Shown here: positions 8,042 to 16,474 of the stretch, piece by piece | Position numbering within the stretch: position 1 is the stretch's first letter | Layout: each line of letters opens with the position of its first letter | The notes under the pieces: model-generated | What the model was told of the DNA's origin: nothing | The model's database searches: none | The model's input: only the letters and a program-made list of their open reading frames with translations | Origin: Prado023 sp963697345 | GTDB lineage: Bacteria > Actinomycetota > Actinomycetes > S36-B12 > CAIYMF01 | Assembly (NCBI GenBank): GCA_963697345.1 | Contig: CAVONS010000008.1 | Coordinates: 434,001 to 498,000 of the forward strand | DNA length: 64,000 nt | Direction of reading: 5' to 3' | Position numbers and translations under genes: made by a program

Positions 8042-9313
8042 ATGAGCACAGACACCCCTTTCTGGGGTCCCGACTTCGACGCCCTCGCCGCCGAGGACCC
8101 CGAGATCGCCGGAGTCATCCTCGGCGAGCTCGACCGGCTGCGTGGTGGCCTCCAGCTGATCGCCAGCGAGAACTTCACCTCACCTGCGGTGCTGGCCGCC
8201 CTGGGTTCGACGCTGAGCAACAAGTACGCCGAGGGCTACCCTGGCCGGCGCTACTACGGCGGGTGCGCGATTGTGGACGACGCCGAGCAGATCGGGATCG
8301 AGCGGGCGAAGGCGCTCTTCGGAGCCGACCACGCCAATCTCCAGCCGCACTCCGGTGCCAGCGCCAACATCGCCGCGTACGGCGCGTTCATGAAGCCGGG
8401 CGAGACGGTCCTGGCCATGAGCCTGCCCCACGGCGGGCACCTCACCCACGGCACGAAGGTCTCGTTCTCCGGCAAGTGGTTCAACGCCGTGCACTACGGG
8501 GTGGATCCCAGGACCGAGGACATCGACTACGACCAGGTGCGTGACCTGGCTCGCGAGCACCAGCCCCGCATGATCATCTGCGGGGGCTCAGCCATCCCGC
8601 GCCTCATCGACTTCGCCGCCTTCCGGGCGATCGCCGATGAGGTGGGCGCGATCCTGATGGTCGATGCCGCGCACTTCATCGGCTTGGTGGCCGGTGGTGC
8701 GATCCCCTCCCCGGTGCCCTACGCGGATGTCGTGACCTTCACCACCCACAAGGTCCTGCGGGGTCCCCGCGGCGGCATGATCCTGTCGACCGCTGAGCAC
8801 GCCACCGCTGTGGACAAGGCGGTGTTCCCCATGATGCAGGGCGGGCCGCTGATGCATGCCGTGGCGGCCAAGGCCGTGGCCCTCAAGGAGGCCGCGACCC
8901 CCGAGTACGCCGCCTATGCCAGGGACGTCATCGCCAACGCCCAGGCCCTGACCGAGGGCCTCGTCGGGCACGGGATGCGCGCGGTGACCGGCGGGACCGA
9001 CACCCACCTGGCGCTGCTGGACCTGCAGGACACCGGTGTGACCGGGACCGAGGCCGAGGCTCGCTGCGATGCGGCCGGGATCGTTCTGAACAAGAACGCC
9101 ATCCCGAACGACCCGCGGCCGGCGAGCGTCGCCTCGGGCATCCGCGTCGGGACGCCCTCAGTCACGACCCAGGGCATGGGGTTGGCACAGATGAAACGCA
9201 TCGCGGAGCTCATCGGTCGTGCGATCCGCGATGCGGACGGCTCGGATGCGCAGGGCATCCGTGCGGAGGTCTCGGAACTGGTCACCTCCTTCCCGGCCTA
9301 CCCACGCGGCTAG
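8042..9313 (+). CDS. glyA: Serine hydroxymethyltransferase
   Basis: GlyA converts serine and tetrahydrofolate to glycine and methylene-tetrahydrofolate. The 423-aa protein is full length and carries QLIASENFTSPAVLAALGS at the N-terminus, the YYGGCAIVDDAE region, and the PLP lysine Lys237 in FTTHKVLRGPRGG. It is placed between the Sua5-type gene and wecA, where mycobacteria have no glyA. A TAGACT box at 7993-7998 could be its promoter, with a leader of about 37 nt. Glycine made here could feed the cleavage system encoded at the other end of the window, although the two loci are unlinked. Confidence 0.96.
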   Translation: MSTDTPFWGPDFDALAAEDPEIAGVILGELDRLRGGLQLIASENFTSPAVLAALGSTLSNKYAEGYPGRRYYGGCAIVDDAEQIGIERAKALFGADHANLQPHSGASANIAAYGAFMKPGETVLAMSLPHGGHLTHGTKVSFSGKWFNAVHYGVDPRTEDIDYDQVRDLAREHQPRMIICGGSAIPRLIDFAAFRAIADEVGAILMVDAAHFIGLVAGGAIPSPVPYADVVTFTTHKVLRGPRGGMILSTAEHATAVDKAVFPMMQGGPLMHAVAAKAVALKEAATPEYAAYARDVIANAQALTEGLVGHGMRAVTGGTDTHLALLDLQDTGVTGTEAEARCDAAGIVLNKNAIPNDPRPASVASGIRVGTPSVTTQGMGLAQMKRIAELIGRAIRDADGSDAQGIRAEVSELVTSFPAYPRG

Positions 9314-10428
9314 TGCGCGAGTACGGGCTCAGCCTGCTCGTGGCTGCCGCGCTGACCTTCCTGGTCATGCCGGTGGTGCGATCGCTGGCGGTGCGCGCCG
9401 GTGCAGTCGCCGGTGTGCGCGACCGTGACATCCACGATCACGCGATCCCGCGATGGGGCGGCCTGGGGATGTTCCTGGGTCTCGTGGCCGGGATGCTGCT
9501 GGCCAGCAAGCTGCCCATGATGCGCACGGTGTTCGACAGCGCCACCAAGGAGAGTGTCGCCCTGCTCTCGGGAGCACTGATCATCGTCGTGCTGGGCCTT
9601 GTCGATGACCGGTGGGAGCTCGATGCCCCCACCAAGATGGCCGGACAGGTGCTGGCGGCCGCGGTCATGGCCCTGCAGGGGATCACCCTGCTGTGGCTGC
9701 CCATCAATGGTGTTCTCGTACTCGACCCGACCACGTCGGTGCTCCTGACCGTGCTGATCGTGCTCATCAGCGTCAATGCCATCAACTTCATCGATGGGCT
9801 CGACGGCCTCGCCGCGGGCATCACCGCCGTGTCCGCCGCCGCCTTCTTCGTGTACTCCTACCTGCTCAGTGTCCAGTTCGGCGTGGAGCGGGCCACGCTC
9901 TCGGCGCTGGTCTCGGCGCTGCTGGTCGGGATCTGCGTGGGGTTCCTGCCGCACAACATGTTCCCCGCCAGGCTGTTCATGGGGGACACCGGCTCCATGC
10001 TCATCGGCTACCTCATGGCGGCCAGCGCGATCACGCTGACCGGGAAGGTGGACCCCAACGCGCTGGAGGGGACCACGCTGCTGCCTGCGCTGCTGCCGAT
10101 CCTCGTCCCGCTCGCGGTGCTGGCGGTTCCCCTGATCGATCTCGGACTGGCCGTGATCCGGCGGACCCGGGCAGGCCGGTCGCCGTTCGCGCCGGACAAG
10201 CAGCACCTGCACCACCGGTTGCTGGAGATGGGCCACTCCCAGCGGCGGGCCGTCCTGCTCCTGACGGGCTGGTCGGCGCTCATCGCCTTCTCCGTGGTCC
10301 TGCTCGCCTTCGTCGCGCTGCCCTATGCGCTGGCCCTCAGTGCCCTGGGCGCACTCCTGCTGGCGCTGGGGGTGGCATGGCCCGGCCTCTTGGGTCGTTC
10401 GGCTGCCCGTCGATCGGAGGCCGCGTGA
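9313..10428 (+). CDS. wecA: Undecaprenyl-phosphate N-acetylglucosaminyl 1-phosphate transferase
   Basis: A polytopic (about ten helices) 371-aa member of the MraY/WecA superfamily, which transfers a sugar 1-phosphate from UDP-sugar to a polyprenyl phosphate at the membrane. The cytoplasmic catalytic motifs are present: GLVDDRWELD, NAINFIDGLDGLAAG, LFMGDTGSM and the His-rich loop QHLHHRL. Position immediately before the ATP synthase genes matches mycobacterial wecA (rfe), which primes arabinogalactan linkage; the exact polymer here is unknown. The GTG start shares one base with the glyA stop, so expression is probably coupled. Confidence 0.9.
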   Translation: MREYGLSLLVAAALTFLVMPVVRSLAVRAGAVAGVRDRDIHDHAIPRWGGLGMFLGLVAGMLLASKLPMMRTVFDSATKESVALLSGALIIVVLGLVDDRWELDAPTKMAGQVLAAAVMALQGITLLWLPINGVLVLDPTTSVLLTVLIVLISVNAINFIDGLDGLAAGITAVSAAAFFVYSYLLSVQFGVERATLSALVSALLVGICVGFLPHNMFPARLFMGDTGSMLIGYLMAASAITLTGKVDPNALEGTTLLPALLPILVPLAVLAVPLIDLGLAVIRRTRAGRSPFAPDKQHLHHRLLEMGHSQRRAVLLLTGWSALIAFSVVLLAFVALPYALALSALGALLLALGVAWPGLLGRSAARRSEAA

Positions 10429-10874
10429 GCACCGCGCCGGGCAGTCGACCCGAACGGCGGGGATCGCCTGCCCTGGTGACCCCGATGCGCCGCGTGCTGC
10501 GGATCGGGATGGTGGCCGTTCTCATCGCCCTTCCGCTCTCGCTGCTCATCGGCTACCTGGTGGCTGCAGGCGCAGGTGTCTGGGGGGCCCTCATCGGCAT
10601 GGGCCTGGCAGCCGGGTTCTTCGCGATCACAGTCGGGGTCGCCCTGGGCACCGCGGCGCTCGACGTCACAGCCCTCGGCGCAGCCGTGCTCGGGTCGTGG
10701 CTGTTCAAGATGGTCCTGCTGATCGTGGTCCTCGCCCTGCTGCGCGACGCGGACTTCTACTCCCGGCCCGTGCTCTTCGTGAGCCTGCTGCTCGGCACGA
10801 TCGGTGCCCTCGTGCTCGAGGCCGTGGTCGTCACCCGCACCCAGGTGCCCTACACCGATCCGGATCCGAAGTGA
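10425..10874 (+). CDS. Small membrane protein upstream of ATP synthase
   Basis: A 149-aa protein with four predicted helices (about 27-47, 54-76, 84-107 and 113-131) and a short basic N-terminus (TPMRRVLRIG). Length, topology and position between wecA and the AtpI-like gene match the mycobacterial protein encoded just before atpB. A role in ATP synthase assembly or Mg2+ supply, as proposed for AtpI-type proteins, is an inference. It overlaps both neighbours by 4 bp (GTGA on each side), so it belongs to the operon. Confidence 0.8.
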   Translation: MSTAPGSRPERRGSPALVTPMRRVLRIGMVAVLIALPLSLLIGYLVAAGAGVWGALIGMGLAAGFFAITVGVALGTAALDVTALGAAVLGSWLFKMVLLIVVLALLRDADFYSRPVLFVSLLLGTIGALVLEAVVVTRTQVPYTDPDPK

Positions 10875-11233
10875 CCGCCGACCCCCGGGGTCCCGGCGGG
10901 GACGACGACGAGCCGGCGGGCCCCCGCGGCGCCCCGGATGAGTCCCAGGGCGCCGTTCCGGCGGGCTTGTCGCCCGACCAGCCCCCGCCGTCCGAGGAGG
11001 ATGCCTTCGCAGGGCCCAGGGCGCGGATGCACCCCGCCCTGGAGCCCAGCGGCGAGCACGTCGCGCACTCGGCGACTGGTTCCCTGCTGGGTGGTGTCCT
11101 GGTGTGGGGAGGGGTCGGACTGCTCCTCGATCACTGGCTGCAGACCGGTCGTGTCCTGACCGCCGCGGGAATCGTGGTCGGCTTCTTGACGGGCTTCTTC
11201 ATCGTGTATGTTCGCTTCGGACGTGACGAGTAG
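10871..11233 (+). CDS. AtpI/AtpZ-like ATP synthase accessory protein
   Basis: This 120-aa protein has a long disordered, acidic and Pro/Gly-rich N-terminus (1-55) followed by two hydrophobic helices (about 67-86 and 93-115) of the F0F1-ATPase gene 1 type: SLLGGVLVWGGVGLLLDHW and AGIVVGFLTGFFIVYV. Such proteins help assemble the c-ring in other bacteria. It overlaps the upstream gene by 4 bp and precedes atpB by 48 bp. The N-terminal tail is much longer than in typical AtpZ. Confidence 0.8.
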   Translation: MTADPRGPGGDDDEPAGPRGAPDESQGAVPAGLSPDQPPPSEEDAFAGPRARMHPALEPSGEHVAHSATGSLLGGVLVWGGVGLLLDHWLQTGRVLTAAGIVVGFLTGFFIVYVRFGRDE

Positions 11234-11281
11234 CCCTTCGGTCGTCCGCCCGGCAACTCCCTGAGCCCAGAAAGGCCCACT

Positions 11282-12106
11282 GTGCTGAACATTCCAGCTG
11301 CTGTCGGCTTGCTCACGCCGATGTCAGGTGGCGAGGAGGGCGAGGGCTATGTGCCCCCGACCATCTCGGAGTTCTTCCCGGCCCAGGTGATCGGTGCCGA
11401 CACATGGTGGGGTCTGACGCGCATCGACCTCATCGCGCTGCTGATGACCGGCCTGCTCGTGCTGTTCTTCCTGTCGGCCTTCCGCAAGCCGCAGATCGTC
11501 CCGGGGAAGCTGCAGAACCTCGGTGAGATGGCCCTCGACGTCGTCTACGTCAACGTCATCGACGAGGTCATGGGGGTCAAGGGCCGCCGGTTCGCGCCGC
11601 TGCTGGTGACGCTGTTCTGGCTCATCCTCTTCTTCAACGTGACCGGCATCCTGCCGATGATGCACATCGCAGTGACCTCCGTCGTGGCGTTCCCCATCAT
11701 CTTCGCCGTCGCCTCCTACGTGACCTTCATCTGGGCAGGCATCAAGGAGCACGGCGTTGGCCCGTACTTCAAGATGAACCTGTTCCCACCCGGGGTGCCC
11801 AAGCCGATCTACCTGCTGGTGACCCCCATCGAGTTCATCTCGACGTTCCTGCTGCGGCCGGCCACGCTCACCATCCGTCTTCTGGCGAACATGATGAGCG
11901 GCCACCTCCTGCTGGTCCTGTTCTTCGGTGCGACGAGCTACTTCCTGTTCGAGTCCAGTGGCGCGATCATGTTGGCGGCAATCCCCTCGTACCTGATGGG
12001 TCTGGCCTTCGTGTTCTTCGAGGTCATCGTCACGCTGCTGCAGGCCTACATCTTCACGCTCCTGACTGCCGTGTACATCGACGGCGCCACAAGCCACGAG
12101 CACTGA
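11282..12106 (+). CDS. atpB: F1Fo ATP synthase subunit a
   Basis: Subunit a forms the proton half-channels against the c-ring. The 274-aa protein has about six helices and the conserved TIRLLANMMSGH segment, whose Arg interacts with the c-subunit carboxylate, followed by the C-terminal FEVIVTLLQAYIFTLLTAVY. The GTG start follows AGAAAGG by 7 nt; the segment LTPMSGGEEGEG before the first helix is a short acidic N-terminus. It is first of the eight structural genes atpB-E-F-H-A-G-D-C. Confidence 0.95.
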   Translation: MLNIPAAVGLLTPMSGGEEGEGYVPPTISEFFPAQVIGADTWWGLTRIDLIALLMTGLLVLFFLSAFRKPQIVPGKLQNLGEMALDVVYVNVIDEVMGVKGRRFAPLLVTLFWLILFFNVTGILPMMHIAVTSVVAFPIIFAVASYVTFIWAGIKEHGVGPYFKMNLFPPGVPKPIYLLVTPIEFISTFLLRPATLTIRLLANMMSGHLLLVLFFGATSYFLFESSGAIMLAAIPSYLMGLAFVFFEVIVTLLQAYIFTLLTAVYIDGATSHEH

Positions 12107-12164
12107 CCAACACATCACAGACTCCCGGGCGACCGCCACGGGCAACACGGAAGGAACCACAACA

Positions 12165-12395
12165 GTGGAGCTGGAGCTGCTCGCCGAAGTCAACGGCAAC
12201 CTCAACGCGATCGGGTATGGCCTGGCGGCCATCGGTCCCGGCATCGGCATCGGCATCCTGGTCGGCAAGGCGCTGGAGGGCATCGCCCGGCAGCCCGAGG
12301 CCACCGGGGTGTTGCGCACCAACATGTTCCTGGGCATCGCCTTCACCGAGGCCCTGGCGCTGATCGGCCTCGTCGCCGGCTTCCTGTTCACCTGA
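12165..12395 (+). CDS. atpE: F1Fo ATP synthase subunit c
   Basis: A 76-aa hairpin of two helices joined by the polar loop KALEGIARQPEA. The ion-binding carboxylate is Glu62 in IAFTEALAL. The flanking residues lack the Gln/Ser/Thr ligand pattern of sodium-type rotors, so this looks like a proton-driven ring. The GTG start follows GGAAGGA. Glu62 and its helix are equivalent to the region targeted by diarylquinolines in mycobacteria; sensitivity cannot be judged here. Confidence 0.96.
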   Translation: MELELLAEVNGNLNAIGYGLAAIGPGIGIGILVGKALEGIARQPEATGVLRTNMFLGIAFTEALALIGLVAGFLFT

Positions 12396-12445
12396 TCGGT
12401 GCGCGACATCACGTCCGCCGAACCCGAGGCTGACCAGGAAGGGCC

Positions 12446-12997
12446 ATGACTCACTTCTCGATCGTCGCCGAGTCCGAGAATCCCCTGATTCCGGCGACCT
12501 ACGACATCCTCTGGGGCACGATCTCGTTCTTCGTGGTCCTCTTCGTCTTCTGGAAGTACGTCCTGCCCACGTTCACACGCGTGGCCAACGAGCGCCAGGA
12601 GAAGATTGAGGGCGGCATCGAGAAGGCCAAGGTCATGCAGGCCGAGGCCGCGCGCAGCCGCGAGGCCTACGCCGCGCAGCTCGAGGGAGCAGCCAAGGAG
12701 GCGTCGGCGATCCGGACCTCCGCGCACAGCGACGGCGACCAGATCGTCAACGCCGCCCGCGCCGAGGCCGTCGCCGCGGCTGAGGCGGTTGCCGCGCGCG
12801 CAGATGCGCAGATCCAGGTCGAGCGGGCGGCCGCGGTCGGGTCCCTGCAGCGCGAAGTCGGTGATCTCGCACTGGAGCTCGCCAGCCGTATCGTGGGGGA
12901 GAGCCTGGCAGACGACGCTCGCGCCCGTGCCACTGTCGACCGCTTCATCGCGGAGCTGGAGCAGTCGGGCGCAGAGACGGAGTCGGGTACCCCATGA
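12446..12997 (+). CDS. atpF: F1Fo ATP synthase subunit b
   Basis: The 183-aa peripheral-stalk subunit has one N-terminal membrane helix (about 25-44, ending FVFWKYVLPTF) and a long charged, alanine-rich coiled coil (about 50-160) that reaches F1. AGGAAGGG precedes the ATG. Its stop overlaps the atpH ATG by 4 bp (ATGA), giving tight coupling of the two stator subunits. Unlike mycobacteria, b and delta are not obviously rearranged: this b subunit is of ordinary length. Confidence 0.93.
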   Translation: MTHFSIVAESENPLIPATYDILWGTISFFVVLFVFWKYVLPTFTRVANERQEKIEGGIEKAKVMQAEAARSREAYAAQLEGAAKEASAIRTSAHSDGDQIVNAARAEAVAAAEAVAARADAQIQVERAAAVGSLQREVGDLALELASRIVGESLADDARARATVDRFIAELEQSGAETESGTP

Positions 12998-13803
12998 GCG
13001 CCTCCGCCCGGGAGAACTCCGCCGGACTCCGGTCTCGGCTCGACGAGCGTCGGGACGACCCGGGGTTGGCTGAGCTGCCCGGGCAGCTGTTCGCCGTGGC
13101 TGACCTGATCGGACAGGACACCCAGCTGCGTTCGGCGCTGTCAGATGCCGGGCAGCCCATGCCCGCCCGGGTGGGGCTCGTGCGTGCCGTCTTCGATGGA
13201 CGAGTGGCGCCCCTGGCTGTGGAGGTCCTCGCTGACGTCGTCTCCCTGCGCTGGTCGAACCAGAACGACTTCGTGGAGGTCGTTGAGGAGCTTGCCACGC
13301 AGGCTGCTCTGATGGATGCCGATCGCGAGGCCGCCCTGGAGCAGGTTGAGGGGGAGTTGTTCTCCTTCTCCCAGACGGTCTCCGGGTCCGCGGATCTGCA
13401 GATGGCCCTGACGGATCCCTCCGTGGGTCCGGCTCAGAAGGCCGGGCTGGTCAGCACGCTGCTCGCCGATCGCAGCACGCTGCAGACCATGCAGGTCCTC
13501 AGCTACGCCATGGGTCATCTGCGCGGACGTCGGGTCGACACCGTGATGGACGACCTCATGGCCCTCGCCGGGGAGCAGCGCAACCGCTCGATCGCCGAGG
13601 TCCGGGTGGCTCGGCCGCTGGACCCGGACCAGGCAACCCGGCTGGCTGCCGCGCTCTCGCGGCTCAACGGCCGGGATGTGCGCCTGAATGTGGCAGTGGA
13701 CCCTGAGGTGATCGGCGGGATCTCGGTCCGCATCGGCGACGAGGTTCTCGACGCAACAGTGGCAACGCGAATCGAGCAGGCCCGCCGGGTCCTGGTCGGC
13801 TGA
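12994..13803 (+). CDS. atpH: F1Fo ATP synthase subunit delta
   Basis: The 269-aa delta subunit connects the b stalk to the top of F1. The C-terminal two-thirds fits the OSCP/delta family, ending in VDPEVIGGISVRIGDEVLDATVATRIEQARR. At 269 aa it is longer than the roughly 180 aa of E. coli because of an N-terminal extension (about 1-85), a feature shared by other actinobacterial delta subunits. It overlaps atpF by 4 bp and lies 59 bp before atpA. Confidence 0.92.
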   Translation: MSASARENSAGLRSRLDERRDDPGLAELPGQLFAVADLIGQDTQLRSALSDAGQPMPARVGLVRAVFDGRVAPLAVEVLADVVSLRWSNQNDFVEVVEELATQAALMDADREAALEQVEGELFSFSQTVSGSADLQMALTDPSVGPAQKAGLVSTLLADRSTLQTMQVLSYAMGHLRGRRVDTVMDDLMALAGEQRNRSIAEVRVARPLDPDQATRLAAALSRLNGRDVRLNVAVDPEVIGGISVRIGDEVLDATVATRIEQARRVLVG

Positions 13804-13862
13804 GCACGAACCCAACACACGACGTGCCCCGCCACCGGGTGGGGATGGAACGAGGAGAGACG

Positions 13863-15497
13863 ATGACGGAGCTGGCGATTCGCCCCGATGAGATCCGTGA
13901 GGCGATCGAGCGCAACGTCGCGGCATTCGCGCCGCAGACTGCTCGCGAAGAGGTCGGCCGCGTCGTCGAGACCGGCGACGGCATCGCGCGGGTCGAGGGA
14001 CTGCACTCAGCGATGACCAACGAGCTGCTCGAGTTCGAGGGTGGGCTGCTGGGCCTGGCACTGAACCTCGACGTGCGGGAGATCGGCGTCGTCCTGCTCG
14101 GCGATGGCTCGGCCATTGAGGAGGGCCAGGCGGTCAAGCGCACAGGCGAGGTGCTGTCGGTCCCGGTCGGGGACGGCTACCTCGGGCGCGTGGTTGACCC
14201 CCTCGGCACCCCCATCGACGGCCGCGGCACGATCGAGACCTCCGGCCGACGCGCGCTGGAGCTGCAGGCGCCCACCGTCGTCCAGCGCCAGCCGGTGAAG
14301 GAGTCGATGGCGACCGGGATCAAGGCCATCGACGCCATGACCGCCATCGGGCGCGGGCAGCGCCAGCTGATCATCGGCGACCGGCAGACGGGCAAGACGG
14401 CCGTGTGCCTGGACACGATCATCAACCAGAAGGCCAACTGGGAGTCCGGCGACCCGAACAAGCAGGTGCGCTGCATCTACGTGGCGATCGGGCAGAAGGG
14501 CTCGACCATCGCCGGCGTCCGCGGGGCGCTCGAGGAGTACGGCGCGATGGAGTACACCACCATCGTCGCGGCCCCTGCCTCAGACTCGGCGGGCTTCAAG
14601 TACCTGGCCCCCTACACGGGCTCGGCCATCGGCCAGCACTGGATGTACGAGGGCAAGCACGTCCTGATCATCTTCGATGACCTGTCCAAGCAGGCTGAGG
14701 CCTACCGTGCGGTGTCGCTGCTCCTGCGTCGTCCTCCGGGCCGCGAGGCCTACCCCGGCGACGTGTTCTACCTGCACTCCAGGCTGCTGGAGCGCTGCGC
14801 CAAGCTCTCCGACGAGCTGGGTGCCGGTTCGATGACGGGTCTGCCGATCATCGAGACGAAGGCCAATGACGTGTCGGCCTACATCCCGACCAACGTGATC
14901 TCGATCACCGACGGTCAGTGCTTCCTGGAGTCGGACCTGTTCAACTCCGGTGTCCGTCCGGCCATCAACGTGGGCATCTCGGTCTCCCGCGTTGGCGGCT
15001 CCGCGCAGGCCAAGGCCATGAAGAAGGTGGCCGGCCGCCTGCGCCTGGACCTGGCCCAGTTCCGCGAGCTCGAGGCGTTCGCCGCCTTCGGATCCGACCT
15101 GGACTCGGCCTCCAAGGCCCAGCTCGCCCGTGGGACCCGGCTCGTGGAGATCCTCAAGCAGCCGCAGTACCAGCCACAGGCACTCGAGGTCGAGGTGATC
15201 TCGGTGTGGGCGGGTACCACCGGCCAGCTCGACGAGGTGCCCGTGGAGGACGTGCGCAGGTTCGACTCGGAGTTCCTGGAGTACATCAGGCGTGAGAACC
15301 CGGCCATCCCGGACGCGATCCGGACCACCGGTGACCTCTCCGACGACACCGTGTCGGGCCTGGAGACCGCCATCACGGCGTTCAAGCGGACCTTCACCAC
15401 GACGGAGGGCCACATGCTGGTCAGGGATGTCCCGGTCGCTCCAGTCGAGGAGGAGGACGTGCAGAGCGTCCAGATCACCAAGGTTGTGCGGAAGTAG
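13863..15497 (+). CDS. atpA: F1Fo ATP synthase subunit alpha
   Basis: The 544-aa non-catalytic nucleotide-binding subunit. Walker A is GDRQTGKT (172-179), with Gln in the position typical of alpha. The C-terminus carries an extra tail after the family core (about 510-544), as in other actinobacteria. A GTG at 13824 would add 13 residues, but the ATG at 13863 follows GAGGAGA directly and begins with the family-typical MTELAIRPDEIREAI, so I chose it. Confidence 0.97.
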   Translation: MTELAIRPDEIREAIERNVAAFAPQTAREEVGRVVETGDGIARVEGLHSAMTNELLEFEGGLLGLALNLDVREIGVVLLGDGSAIEEGQAVKRTGEVLSVPVGDGYLGRVVDPLGTPIDGRGTIETSGRRALELQAPTVVQRQPVKESMATGIKAIDAMTAIGRGQRQLIIGDRQTGKTAVCLDTIINQKANWESGDPNKQVRCIYVAIGQKGSTIAGVRGALEEYGAMEYTTIVAAPASDSAGFKYLAPYTGSAIGQHWMYEGKHVLIIFDDLSKQAEAYRAVSLLLRRPPGREAYPGDVFYLHSRLLERCAKLSDELGAGSMTGLPIIETKANDVSAYIPTNVISITDGQCFLESDLFNSGVRPAINVGISVSRVGGSAQAKAMKKVAGRLRLDLAQFRELEAFAAFGSDLDSASKAQLARGTRLVEILKQPQYQPQALEVEVISVWAGTTGQLDEVPVEDVRRFDSEFLEYIRRENPAIPDAIRTTGDLSDDTVSGLETAITAFKRTFTTTEGHMLVRDVPVAPVEEEDVQSVQITKVVRK

Positions 15498-15500
15498 CCC

Positions 15501-16466
15501 ATGGGTGCCCAAATGCGGGTCTACCGGCGCCGGATCAAGAGCGTCCAGCAGACCAAGAAGATCACCAAGGCGATGGAGCTGATCGCCTCATCGCGGATCG
15601 TGAAGGCGCAGCGGCATCTCAACGCCGCCCTGCCCTACACCCGGGAACTCGTGCAGGCCATCTCAGCGGCGGTGACGATGTCGGCCGAGAGCGACCACCC
15701 GCTCATCTCGAGCCGCGACGACCACAAGCGCGCGGCGGTGCTGCTGGTCGGGTCCGACCGCGGGCTCGCTGGTGCGTTCTCCTCGAACATCATCCGTGAG
15801 GGTGAGGGGCTCAACGCGTTCCTGGCGGAGCAGGGAGTCGAGCCGGTGCACTTCCTGGTGGGGCGCAAGGTCGCGAACTACTACAAGTTCCGCGAGCGCT
15901 ACATCGAGGGCGAGTACATCGGCTTCACCGATCAGCCGACTGTTGAGGATGCCAAGGAGATCGCGCTGGGACTGCTGGCCTCCTTCCTGTCCGACAGCGA
16001 TTCCGAGGGCGGCACGGACGAGATCCATGTGGTCTACACCCACTTCCTCAACATGGGTCGCCAGGAGGTGCGGATCCGTCGCATCCTGCCGATCGAGGTC
16101 GTCGAGCAGGTCGTCGGGCCCGATGGTGAGGATGAGCGGGTGATCCAGGCAGAGAACTCCGAGGCCCTGCCCGCACAGGTCTCGATGCCTCCGCTGTACG
16201 AGTTCGAGCCGGACCCGGACACCGTGCTCAACGAGTTGTTGCCCCGCTACGTGGAGAACCTCGTGTACACCGCGCTGCTGCACTCGGCGGCCTCCGAGCA
16301 CGCCGCACGCCGGCGCGCGATGAAGTCCGCCACCGACAATGCGGAGGAGCTCATCAAGACGCTCACCCGCCAGGCCAACCAGGCCCGCCAGACTGAGATC
16401 ACCCAGGAGATTTCCGAGATCGTCGGCGGCGCCGATGCTCTCGCCTCCGCCACTGCAGGAAGTTGA
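15501..16466 (+). CDS. atpG: F1Fo ATP synthase subunit gamma
   Basis: The 321-aa central rotor shaft. The N-terminal helix (MGAQMRVYRRRIKSVQQTKKI) and the C-terminal helix (MKSATDNAEELIKTL, then QARQTEITQEISEIVGG) form the coiled coil inside the alpha-beta hexamer. An acidic insert in the middle (about 195-240) makes it longer than the E. coli protein of 287 aa; actinobacterial gammas often carry a loop here. It begins 3 bp after atpA. Confidence 0.96.
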   Translation: MGAQMRVYRRRIKSVQQTKKITKAMELIASSRIVKAQRHLNAALPYTRELVQAISAAVTMSAESDHPLISSRDDHKRAAVLLVGSDRGLAGAFSSNIIREGEGLNAFLAEQGVEPVHFLVGRKVANYYKFRERYIEGEYIGFTDQPTVEDAKEIALGLLASFLSDSDSEGGTDEIHVVYTHFLNMGRQEVRIRRILPIEVVEQVVGPDGEDERVIQAENSEALPAQVSMPPLYEFEPDPDTVLNELLPRYVENLVYTALLHSAASEHAARRRAMKSATDNAEELIKTLTRQANQARQTEITQEISEIVGGADALASATAGS

Positions 16467-16474
16467 GGATCTAC

